Source: Nocardioides zhouii (GTDB taxonomy: Bacteria; Actinomycetota; Actinomycetes; Propionibacteriales; Nocardioidaceae). From it: a DNA stretch of 64,000 bases. The notes under the pieces are model-generated. The model saw only the letters and a program-made list of their open reading frames with translations. It did not search any database and was not told the DNA's origin. Made by a program: the position numbers and the translations under genes. Shown here in pieces: positions 1 through 9,733 of the stretch. The stretch spans positions 43,224 to 107,223 of the forward strand of contig NZ_SDWV01000017.1 in assembly GCF_004137345.1 (NCBI RefSeq), given 5' to 3'. Every line of letters begins with the position of its first letter. Position 1 is the first letter of the stretch.

Positions 1-1
1 G

Positions 2-487
2 GCCAGCGACGCACTGTCCGGCGAGGCCGGCTGCGAGGTCACCGGCTGGAGCGACGAGGTCGGCAGCCACACGCTCGTCGCCACCGCACGCGACCTCGCC
101 GGCAACACCACCACCGAGCGCCGGACCTACGTCGTCGCCCCGTGGCGGCTGACCGGGTTCTACAAGCCGGTCGACATGGGCGGCGTGGTCAACGTGGTCA
201 AGGCGGGCTCGACGGTGCCGCTGAAGTTCGAGGTGTTCGCCGGCGACACGGAGCTGGCGTCGACCGACGCGATCCTCGGCCTGCGGACGGTCCAGACGAG
301 CTGCACCTCCTCGTCGCAGGACGAGGTGGAGACGACGGTGACCGGGGCGACCGAGCTCTGGTACGACGCGGTCGAGGGGGTGTTCCGGTACAACTGGAAG
401 ACGCCGAAGGCCGGCACCGGCTGCCTCAGGCTCGTCGTCATCACCGCCGACTCCTCGGAGCTGACCGCGCTGTTCCGCTTGCGCTGA
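2..487 (+). CDS. C-terminal part of a secreted PxKF-domain protein (5' end outside window)
   Basis: The frame is open from the left edge and ends with TGA at 485-487, so only the last 161 residues are present. The first ~45 residues resemble the end of an Ig-like repeat (DLAGNTTTERRTYVV). They are followed by GFYKPVDM, then a hydrophobic strand and VPLKFEVFAGD, the pattern that names the PxKF domain found at the C-termini of large secreted actinobacterial proteins. Two cysteines in the last 65 residues could pair outside the cell. The enzymatic or adhesive part lies upstream and cannot be judged. It converges on the permease gene below with only 44 nt between stops. Confidence 0.8.
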   Translation, partial: ASDALSGEAGCEVTGWSDEVGSHTLVATARDLAGNTTTERRTYVVAPWRLTGFYKPVDMGGVVNVVKAGSTVPLKFEVFAGDTELASTDAILGLRTVQTSCTSSSQDEVETTVTGATELWYDAVEGVFRYNWKTPKAGTGCLRLVVITADSSELTALFRLR

Positions 488-531
488 GCCTCGGCGCCCG
501 GTCCGGTCGGGGTCTTCGGGCACTGAGCAGG

Positions 532-3219
532 TCAGGCTCGGAGCACCTCGCCCAGGGGGCGACGCAGGACGCTGCGCAGCTCGAGCGCCGCGACGACCAC
601 GACCGCTGCCAGCAGCACCAGCACCGCGAGCCCGCTCCACCAGGGGACGACGAGCGACGGCGTGCCGGGTTGCCCCGTGACCAGCTCCAGGGACAGTGAA
701 CCGAGGACGGCGTGGGCGCCCGCGGCTCCGACGGCCGAGCCGGCGATCGCCGCGACTGCGACCGGGAGGGCCAGCTCGACGACGAGGAGTCGCCACACGT
801 CACGCGTGGGAAGGCCGAGCGCGCGCAGTCGTCCGAGGGCCGCAGCACGAGCCGGCGCCCCGACGACCGCCGCCAGCACGGCCGCGAGGATCGCGAGCGC
901 CAGCAGGACGGCCGACGACACGAGCGCGAGGGCGACGAGGACCGAGGGCAAGGGTGCGTCGCGGCGCGTACGCAGCTCGTCGGCGTAGGTCGCCACGGAG
1001 CTCTCCGGCACCTCAGGCGCTGCGGCTGCGACCGCGGCCGAGGAGCCCGGCCCGACGGCCCAGACGGTGTTCGGCGGCGCCACTCCGCCGGCAACGGCGA
1101 ACGCCTCGGCGTCCACCACGACGACCGCCCTGGCCGGGGCGCCGACGTCCGGGGCAGTACCCACGACGGTGAGGGGGACGTCGGCCTCCTCCCACGTCAC
1201 GTCCAGGTCGCCGACCAGGCGCGCGTCACCGCCCCTGACGAGCGCCGGTGCCGGTCCGGCCGCCGGGCTCCGGAGCCGGCCGAGCCCGGGAGCCTCGGCG
1301 AGGTCGCTCGCCAGCAGCAGGCGCTCGTAGGCGGCCGAGTCGACCACCACGAGCCGGACGACCTCGACCCCGCGTGCGGACGAGACGCGGACCCCCTCCT
1401 CGACCCGACCGGCGGCCGCGGCGCGTACGCCGGTCGCATCCTCGAGGTCGTGCGCGAGGTCCAGCAGGCCGTCGTCGGGCTCCGCGTCGATCCGGGCGTC
1501 CCCGCCGACCGCGGAGAGCGCGCCGTCGGCCTGCCCCTGTCGCACGGTGCCCGTCAGCGCCAGGCCGAGCGTTATCCCGGCCATCGCGACGACGGTGACC
1601 ACCACCGGCAGCACCCGGGTCGCCGTCTGCAGCAGGCGGGCGGTGGCGACGAACGCGACGCTGCCCGTCGACCGACGGGCCAGTCCTAGCGCCCACGTCA
1701 GCAGCGGCGGCAGCAGGCGGAGGAGCACCACGGCACCGACGACCGCCCACCAGACCGGTGCGCTGGAGGCCGTCACGTCACCGCCCGGACTGTCGGGCTC
1801 GACGACGCCCCGCTGCTGCAGCGCGGTGTACGACAGGACCGCCGCTGCCAGCACGGCTCCCTCCAGCGCCAGCCGGCGAAGCCGCCGGGAGCGCGCTGCC
1901 GCACGACGAGCGATGCGGTTCGCGGGCGCCCGACGTGCGTCGCCGACGCGGGCAGCCGCGGCAGCGCCGAGGAGGGCAGGAGCGGTCGACGCCACGAGCA
2001 GGACGGCGACCGACCACCCCCATCCGCCGGACCCGCCGAGCACGCGCGCGGCACCCAGGCCGAGCAGCGTCGCGACCCCGGCCACTGGCAGCGCCTCCAC
2101 CACGAGCTCGAGGGCGATCCCCGGCAGCGAGGCGCCCCGCTGGCGCACCATCGACAACGTCGACTCGCGCCTGACCACCAGGAGCTGGGCGCCGAGGACG
2201 AGCACCAGCAGTGCGCAGGAGACGAGTCCGACGACCAGCACCTGGGCCTGCCCGCGGGCGGAGGCCACCTGCGCCCGCCCCTGCTGCAGCACGGATCCGA
2301 GCTGGCTGTCCCAGGAGATCTCACCGCTCGCCAGGGCGGCCGACGACTGGAGGGACACGATCGAGCGCTCCAGGACCTCGGCCTGGCGCCACCTCACGCG
2401 TGAGGGCTCGGGCGTGAAGACGACGTGTCGGGTGAGGTCGTCGCCCGGCAGGGCGAACCGGAGGTCCGGCAGCGACTCCGCGGAGACGAGCGCTGCTCCC
2501 GAGCTGAAGGGCAGTCCGTCGGCAGTGCCGACGACGGGCTGCAGCATCCGGGGAGACACCTGCCAGGCAGCGTCGCCCTCGTCGACCGGGACGAACGTCC
2601 CGCTGACCTCGATCGTGAGCGTCCGACCGAACTCGTCCTTGGCCGGCAGCCGGTCGCCGACGCGGACGCCGAGCGCGTCGGCGACCTCCTGCGACACCGC
2701 GACCTGCACCGGCCACGGCTCGTCCCCGCTCGTCCCGTCGCCCACGTCGGTGCTCGCCCGCGGTGCTCCGCCCTCGGCCCAGGTGACGGCCGGCGGGGCG
2801 CCGGCGGTGTCGACGTACGCTAGCTGGAGGAAGCGTCCGGTGCCCGCGTCCAGCAGCTGCAGGGCGGGGGTGGTGACCGACGTGACCCCGGGCCGCAGCA
2901 CGCGGGCAAGTTCCGGTGGCATTGCGCTGAACGCGTAGTCGGTGTCCTGGCGGACCTGTACGGCCGTGCTCGGGTCCCGCGTCTTGCCGCGCGGGTCGTC
3001 GTACCACTCGGGCAGGGTCGCGACCACGGCACCGCGCGGTCCGGCGTCGGCCACCGCAGCGGCGATCGCCCGGTCGGCCGCGCGCTCGGTCGCCGGAGCG
3101 ACGGCCGCTGTCAGCGCGACCGTCAGCATTGCGACCAGACCCATCAGGAGCAGGACGGCCCAGTCGCTGCGGGCGCGCCCGGTGAGGGTGGGCAGGTGGA
3201 TCCCCTGAGGTCGACGCAT
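532..3219 (-). CDS. FtsX-like ABC transporter permease (distal gene of exporter operon)
   Basis: Predicted 895-residue membrane protein. It has an N-terminal membrane segment (about residues 19-45), a large extracytoplasmic region, then clusters of membrane segments around residues 320-560 and 800-890, as in MacB/FtsX-type permeases with duplicated FtsX domains. The start was placed at ATG 3219 because it overlaps the stop of the upstream permease in TGATG, although the frame stays open about 43 codons further. It should form an exporter with the adjacent ATPases, moving lipid or peptide substrates out of the membrane rather than importing. The substrate is not evident. It is the last gene of the minus-strand block. 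Confidence 0.85.
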   Translation of the reverse strand: MRRPQGIHLPTLTGRARSDWAVLLLMGLVAMLTVALTAAVAPATERAADRAIAAAVADAGPRGAVVATLPEWYDDPRGKTRDPSTAVQVRQDTDYAFSAMPPELARVLRPGVTSVTTPALQLLDAGTGRFLQLAYVDTAGAPPAVTWAEGGAPRASTDVGDGTSGDEPWPVQVAVSQEVADALGVRVGDRLPAKDEFGRTLTIEVSGTFVPVDEGDAAWQVSPRMLQPVVGTADGLPFSSGAALVSAESLPDLRFALPGDDLTRHVVFTPEPSRVRWRQAEVLERSIVSLQSSAALASGEISWDSQLGSVLQQGRAQVASARGQAQVLVVGLVSCALLVLVLGAQLLVVRRESTLSMVRQRGASLPGIALELVVEALPVAGVATLLGLGAARVLGGSGGWGWSVAVLLVASTAPALLGAAAAARVGDARRAPANRIARRAAARSRRLRRLALEGAVLAAAVLSYTALQQRGVVEPDSPGGDVTASSAPVWWAVVGAVVLLRLLPPLLTWALGLARRSTGSVAFVATARLLQTATRVLPVVVTVVAMAGITLGLALTGTVRQGQADGALSAVGGDARIDAEPDDGLLDLAHDLEDATGVRAAAAGRVEEGVRVSSARGVEVVRLVVVDSAAYERLLLASDLAEAPGLGRLRSPAAGPAPALVRGGDARLVGDLDVTWEEADVPLTVVGTAPDVGAPARAVVVVDAEAFAVAGGVAPPNTVWAVGPGSSAAVAAAAPEVPESSVATYADELRTRRDAPLPSVLVALALVSSAVLLALAILAAVLAAVVGAPARAAALGRLRALGLPTRDVWRLLVVELALPVAVAAIAGSAVGAAGAHAVLGSLSLELVTGQPGTPSLVVPWWSGLAVLVLLAAVVVVAALELRSVLRRPLGEVLRA

Positions 3220-6200
3220 CACTGCCCCCTGGTCCGTACGCGCGCGGGCTCGGAGCTGCGTACGTGACGGTCGGAGAGGACCGCCGTGACGGCGACCGTG
3301 CCCAGCAGCAGCCCGCCGACGAGCACACCCTCGAGCAGCCAGGGCCACGTGACGATCGGGGAAGGAACGGGGGTGGCGCCGAGGTCGGACCGGACGAGGT
3401 GCGGACCGAGCAGCGCCGCGGCCGCCAGCCCCACGACGACGCCCACGAGCAGGACCGGGACGAAGAACGCCAGGTGCTCGACCACCAGCAACCGTCGCGA
3501 GTCCCGGCGGGACAGGCCCAGGGCACGCAGGCGTACGACCTCTGCCGCGCGCCGCTGCCTTTCAGCGCCCAGGACGAGCCCGACCGCCGCGAGCAGCAGG
3601 GCCACGGCGAGGGCGACGAGCGTCAGGAGCGTGGTCGGCACGGCGACCCGCAGCGGTCCCCGGGACAGCTGCTCGGCGACGTCCTGACGGACGGTGACGT
3701 CGCCCAGCTCGAGCTCCCGCAGGGCCTGCACCGTGCCGGCGGTCGGACGACCCACCCACCAGGCGTCGACGACCGGGTCGAGCCGGCCGGCGTCGATGAG
3801 GGCACGCGAGAGCGCGTCCACGTCGGCGAGGACGGCGACCTGGCCGGGGGCCGACGGAACGCTCGGCACCACTCGCGCGACCTCGAGGACGAGGACGGCG
3901 TCTCCGACGATCGCCGACAGCTGGTCGCCGACCTTCGCCCCGACGGCGTCGACCAGGTCCCGGGACGCGACGACGGGAACCTCCCCGGACACGGGGAACG
4001 CCGTCGCGAGCAGGTCGGCTCCGGTGTAGGAGAAGTAGTCGAGGTTGAGGCCGAGCTCGGCGCGCAGCTCGGTGCCACTGCCCGTCGTACGCAGCCCTGC
4101 CGTGGCGCCGGCCACCGGGCTGTCCTTCTGCAGCGGCTCCAGCCGCCAGGCGGGGCCATCCGCGGGCCCGTCCCCGGTCGACGGGACATCCACCACCATC
4201 CGGACCATGACGCGCGTGCTCAGGGTGCCGGGCTCGCCGTCGACGGAGCCGTCCAGCTCGAGCCGGACGGCCACCAGCTGCAGGTCGGCGCCCATCGGAG
4301 CCAGCCACTGCACCTCGTGGGAAGCACCGTCCAGGGGCAGGACCGCGGCGGACACGGAGCTGCGGAACCCGGACCGGTCCTCGACCACAGCCGTCGGGAC
4401 CACGGTGATCGTCGCGCCGCGCGGGCTCTGTCCGCGGAACGTGATCCCCGCGCCTCCGGTGGGCAGGGGGACGCCCGCCACGGAGTCGTCCGGCGCCAGG
4501 CGCGCGCCGATGGCGGCCCAGGTGGTGCCGGGAGCCGTACGCCCGCGCAGGAGCACGCCCGCCTCACGGGTGTCGACGGCGACCAGCACGGGGCGGGAGC
4601 CGGCCTCACCGACGAACCGGCCCAGCGCCAGCGGACGGTGGATCACGGCCGAGAGGACGGACCGGTCCCGGACAGCCGCCTCGACCTGCTCCGCCTCGGC
4701 CGGGCCCGCGGGCGCCGGCAGGGTGAGGGCAGCGTCGGTCCCGACGCGCAGCGCGGCCTGGTCGACCTGCGAGCGCTCCCAGGTCGTACGCAACGACAAC
4801 CCCAGGACGGCCGCCGCGACCGAGGCCGCGATGAGCACCATCGCGGTGCCCGCATCCGGTCGACGGGCGGCCTGCTGGGTGGCCAGCGGCCAGATGAGGG
4901 ACCGTGACCGGGCGCCCGCCCTGGCTGCGCGGGAGAGGACCACGGGCACCGTGCGCACGCCGAGCACCGTGAGCGCAGCGACGCAGAGCACCGGCGCCAG
5001 CGTCAGGGTGAGGTCGCCCGAGTCGGCCGCCGTCGCGGGCTGCGTCCGCACCTGCCACCACGCCGCGGCCGCCGCAGCGAGCAGCACCGGTCCGATCCCG
5101 AGCCTGGCCAGGGCCCCCCGACGAGACCTCGGGCCGGGTACGGGCGCGGGAGCCAGGGTGGTCGCGACGAGTGCCGCGGTGAGGACCACGGCGGAGGCGA
5201 GCACGGCCAGCACCAGGCTCCACGGGGTCGACGGGTCCTGCTGGAGTCCCGCTGCCGCGAGGTCGGGGAGGTGCGTGAGCCGCGAGTGGACGAGCGCGCT
5301 GGCCGGGACCGCGACTGTCGCGGCGACGAGGGAGAGCAGGAGTGCCTCGGTCCCGGCCGCCAGCACCTGCTGTCGGCGAGCCAGGCCCATCGCGCGCAGG
5401 AGGTCGCGCTCGTCCTGGCGGACCGTCGCCACGAGCCGGCCGGCGAGCAGCGCGGCGGCGAGGGCCAGCGCACTGCCGAGGAGCAGCACCACCAGGACGG
5501 TCGCGCGGGTGCTGGCCTGCTGCGCGTGGAGGCGGGTCAGCGTGAGGGGGAGGTCGGAGGCCAGCCGGGTGATGCGCGCGCGATCCCCGACCCCGGCCGA
5601 CAGCAGGCCCGACGCCTCGCCGAGCGAGTCCGCGGCATCGCGGAGCGTCGCGTCGCTGGCCCGCTCCCTCGTCGGGTGGGCGGTCACCCGCAGGCCCCGT
5701 ACGGACGAGCCCGAGGCCAGGAACGACGACTCGCCCACCACGAACGGCCCATAGGTGGGCGCTGCCTCCAGGCCGTCGCTGTACGCCGCGGAGAAGCCGG
5801 ATCCCCCCAACGGGTCCCGCTCCCACTCGACCCCGGAGCGCGGCCGGAAGGTGCCCACGACGACCACCGTGACCGGTGCGTCGACACCGCCGAGACCGGA
5901 CTCCCTGCCGAGCGTCACCTCGTCGCCGAGACCGAGGTCCAGCAGGCGCGCGGTCGTGGCCGGCACGACGGCCTCGGCCGGTGCCGCCTCGCCGGAGGGC
6001 CACCGACCCGACGTCAGGTCCGCCCGGTCGGCGAGGCCGTCAGCCATCATGAGGTAGGCCTGTCGGTCACCGTCGTCCAGCAACCGCAGCCGTGACGTGG
6101 CGGTGGTCTCGAGGTGGGGCCGCATCGGCGCCAGGACGTCCTCCACCACCCGCCCCGCCTCCGCGGCTGCCCCCTCCACGTCACTGCTGTCGAGCTCGAC

Positions 6201-6389
6201 CAGGAACGCCGTCACACTCAGGTCGGACGCGGGCTGGTGCTCGATGGTCGCCCGGAAGGCACGGTCCGCGGTGGCGCCGAGCAGCAGCGTGCAGACGCCG
6301 ACGAGCGTGGCGGCCGTGGCCACGAGCACGATGACCGCGGTGAGCAGCCGACGCTGCTCGCGCGCACGTCGCAGCACCAGCCCGAGCAC
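3219..6389 (-). CDS. FtsX-like ABC transporter permease, large
   Basis: Predicted 1056 residues, starting MLGLVLRRAREQRRLL, an N-terminal basic stretch followed by a membrane segment (about 17-42). A long extracytoplasmic domain follows. Further membrane clusters lie around residues 290-420, 440-560 and 910-1040, so two FtsX modules are likely. Ala, Val, Leu and Arg dominate. Transcribed 11 nt after the ATPase stop at 6401 and joined to the next permease by a 1-nt TGATG overlap, so the two permeases are probably made in equal amounts and form a heterodimer. Function as an exporter component is inferred from family and context. Confidence 0.85.
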   Translation of the reverse strand: MLGLVLRRAREQRRLLTAVIVLVATAATLVGVCTLLLGATADRAFRATIEHQPASDLSVTAFLVELDSSDVEGAAAEAGRVVEDVLAPMRPHLETTATSRLRLLDDGDRQAYLMMADGLADRADLTSGRWPSGEAAPAEAVVPATTARLLDLGLGDEVTLGRESGLGGVDAPVTVVVVGTFRPRSGVEWERDPLGGSGFSAAYSDGLEAAPTYGPFVVGESSFLASGSSVRGLRVTAHPTRERASDATLRDAADSLGEASGLLSAGVGDRARITRLASDLPLTLTRLHAQQASTRATVLVVLLLGSALALAAALLAGRLVATVRQDERDLLRAMGLARRQQVLAAGTEALLLSLVAATVAVPASALVHSRLTHLPDLAAAGLQQDPSTPWSLVLAVLASAVVLTAALVATTLAPAPVPGPRSRRGALARLGIGPVLLAAAAAAWWQVRTQPATAADSGDLTLTLAPVLCVAALTVLGVRTVPVVLSRAARAGARSRSLIWPLATQQAARRPDAGTAMVLIAASVAAAVLGLSLRTTWERSQVDQAALRVGTDAALTLPAPAGPAEAEQVEAAVRDRSVLSAVIHRPLALGRFVGEAGSRPVLVAVDTREAGVLLRGRTAPGTTWAAIGARLAPDDSVAGVPLPTGGAGITFRGQSPRGATITVVPTAVVEDRSGFRSSVSAAVLPLDGASHEVQWLAPMGADLQLVAVRLELDGSVDGEPGTLSTRVMVRMVVDVPSTGDGPADGPAWRLEPLQKDSPVAGATAGLRTTGSGTELRAELGLNLDYFSYTGADLLATAFPVSGEVPVVASRDLVDAVGAKVGDQLSAIVGDAVLVLEVARVVPSVPSAPGQVAVLADVDALSRALIDAGRLDPVVDAWWVGRPTAGTVQALRELELGDVTVRQDVAEQLSRGPLRVAVPTTLLTLVALAVALLLAAVGLVLGAERQRRAAEVVRLRALGLSRRDSRRLLVVEHLAFFVPVLLVGVVVGLAAAALLGPHLVRSDLGATPVPSPIVTWPWLLEGVLVGGLLLGTVAVTAVLSDRHVRSSEPARVRTRGQ

Positions 6390-6400
6390 GGTTCGCCCCC

Positions 6401-7087
6401 TCAGCCGGTGACCCGACCGTCCGAGATCGCGAGGACCCGGTCGGCGAGTGACATCAGCAGAGCATCGTGCGTGGCCACCACCGCGGTGACCCCCTCGGAC
6501 TCGACCACGGCGCGGAGGAGGGACATGACCGAGAGGCCGGTCTCGGTGTCGAGCTGGCCGGTCGGCTCGTCGGCCAGCAGCAGCCGGGGCGAGCCCGCGA
6601 GGGCGCGCGCGATGGCCACCCGCTGCTGCTGGCCTCCCGACAGCTCACCCGGTCGCTGGTGCGCGTGGTCGCGCAGCCCGACGAGGTCGAGCAGCAGCTC
6701 GACGCGCCGGTCGCGCTCGGCGACCGGCGTACGACGCAGGCGCAGGGGCACGCCGACGTTCTCGGCCGCGGTCAGCGCGGGGATCAGCCCGAAGGTCTGG
6801 AACATGTACGCGACCGAGTCGCGGCGCAGCCTGCTCAGGCCCTCGTCGTCCAGGGTCGTGACCTCGTGGCCGGCGATCCGGACCGATCCCGTGTCGGGTC
6901 GGTCGAGCCCGCCCAGCAGGTTGAGGAGGGTCGTCTTCCCGGATCCGGAACGGCCCACTACCGCGACCATCTCGCCGGGGGCGACGTCGAACGAGACGTC
7001 GTGCAGGGCGGTCACTGCCGCCGCGCCGGAGCCGTACGTGCGGGTGAGCCCCTGCACCGCGACCATCGGCTCGACCGGGTCGGTCAC
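6401..7087 (-). CDS. ABC transporter ATPase, MacB/LolD type
   Basis: A 228-residue nucleotide-binding subunit of normal length for this family. Visible motifs: Walker A GRSGSGKTT (about 43-51), signature LSGGQQQRV, Walker B LLLADEPTGQLDT, and the switch histidine in VVATHDALL. LADEPTGxLD is typical of ATPases that partner FtsX-like permeases. Its start codon overlaps the end of the upstream ATPase gene by 4 nt, and the permease gene follows after 11 nt. It most likely energises one or both permeases below; having two ATPases and two permeases suggests a heteromeric pump. Confidence 0.93.
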   Translation of the reverse strand: MTDPVEPMVAVQGLTRTYGSGAAAVTALHDVSFDVAPGEMVAVVGRSGSGKTTLLNLLGGLDRPDTGSVRIAGHEVTTLDDEGLSRLRRDSVAYMFQTFGLIPALTAAENVGVPLRLRRTPVAERDRRVELLLDLVGLRDHAHQRPGELSGGQQQRVAIARALAGSPRLLLADEPTGQLDTETGLSVMSLLRAVVESEGVTAVVATHDALLMSLADRVLAISDGRVTG

Positions 7088-7995
7088 GCTCCCTCGCCGC
7101 GGTCCGAGCGGATCTCGACGTGGTCCTCGGCGAGCGCCAGGCGTACCCGGCGGGTGAGGGCCAGGGCCTCGCGGTAGTCGCGGGGGAGCTGGACGCGGCC
7201 CGCGCGGTCCATCACGGCGTACTCCTCGGCGGAGGCCGGCGCACCCTCGGACTCCTGGCTGCGCACCACCTCGCTGCTGGTGCGGCCGTCGCGGATGGCG
7301 ACCGTACGGGCGACCTGCCCGCTGACCTCGGCGTCGTGCGTGACGACCACCACCGTGGCCCCGAGCTCCCGGTTGACCGTGCGGAGCGCGGCGAACACCT
7401 CCGCCGCGGTCTCGCTGTCCAGCTCGCCGGTGGGTTCGTCGGCGAGCAGGAGGCGTGGACCGTTGGCGAGGGCGACGGCGATGGACACCCGTTGCTGCTC
7501 GCCGCCGGACATCTCGACCGGACGTCGGTCGGCGCAGTGCGAGACGCCCAGGAGCTCGAGCAGCTCGGCGGTCCGCTGCCGGCGCTCCCTGCGGGCGACT
7601 CCGGCGATCGTGAGGGGGAGGTCGACGACCTGGCTCGCGGTGAGGTACGGCACGAGGTTGAGCGACGCCTGCTGGCGTACGAAGCCGACCACGTGACGGC
7701 GGTAGTGCACCTGCTCGCTGCGCGACATGCCGACCAGGTCGTGTCCGGCGACCTCGGCGCGGCCGGCCGTCGGCGCGTCCACGCCGGCCAGCACGTTGAG
7801 GAGGGTCGACTTGCCCGATCCGGAGGCACCGACCAGCGCGATCAGCTCGCCCTCGTGCACCAGCAGGTCCAGGCCCTGCAGGGCCTGCACCTCGATCGTG
7901 TCCGTCTGGTAGATCCGCACGACGTTGTCGCAGACGACGAGGGCGTCGTGACCGAAGGCGAGGTCGTGGTGCGGTGCGGCGGGGAGCGTCAGCAC
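7084..7995 (-). CDS. ABC transporter ATPase with C-terminal AbrB-like extension
   Basis: A 303-residue protein, about 70 residues longer than its neighbour. Residues ~20-235 are a complete LolD/MacB-type ATPase: GASGSGKST, signature MSGGEQQRV, Walker B LLLADEPTGELDS, and VVVTHDA. The last ~45 residues contain DRAGRVQLPRDYREAL followed by alternating hydrophobics, which resembles a SpoVT/AbrB swapped-hairpin motif (usual form: D-x-x-GR-hydrophobic-x-hydrophobic-P-x-x-hydrophobic-R). GTG start at 7995 with AAGGAG 8 nt upstream. It is the first gene of the exporter set, 84 nt after the ABC-F gene. Whether the tail binds DNA or only mediates assembly is not known. Confidence 0.9.
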   Translation of the reverse strand: MLTLPAAPHHDLAFGHDALVVCDNVVRIYQTDTIEVQALQGLDLLVHEGELIALVGASGSGKSTLLNVLAGVDAPTAGRAEVAGHDLVGMSRSEQVHYRRHVVGFVRQQASLNLVPYLTASQVVDLPLTIAGVARRERRQRTAELLELLGVSHCADRRPVEMSGGEQQRVSIAVALANGPRLLLADEPTGELDSETAAEVFAALRTVNRELGATVVVVTHDAEVSGQVARTVAIRDGRTSSEVVRSQESEGAPASAEEYAVMDRAGRVQLPRDYREALALTRRVRLALAEDHVEIRSDRGEGA

Positions 7996-8018
7996 GAACA
8001 GGGCTCCTTCACCTCCGC

Positions 8019-8047
8019 AGTATGGGCGCGCCCACCGCGGGGGTCCA
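8019..8047 (-). promoter_or_regulatory. candidate promoter for the exporter genes
   Basis: On the minus strand, TGGACC (8047-8042) and CATACT (8024-8019) are 17 nt apart, a partial match to -35/-10 boxes. They lie 24 nt before the GTG start at 7995, in the 84-nt gap after the ABC-F gene. The exporter genes may therefore have their own promoter in addition to read-through. This is inference from spacing only. Confidence 0.3.
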
Positions 8048-8079
8048 GAACCGTGCCCGGGGAGTCGGGGTGCCGGGCC

Positions 8080-9723
<1,644 letters not shown>

Positions 9724-9733
9724 GCGCGGGAGC

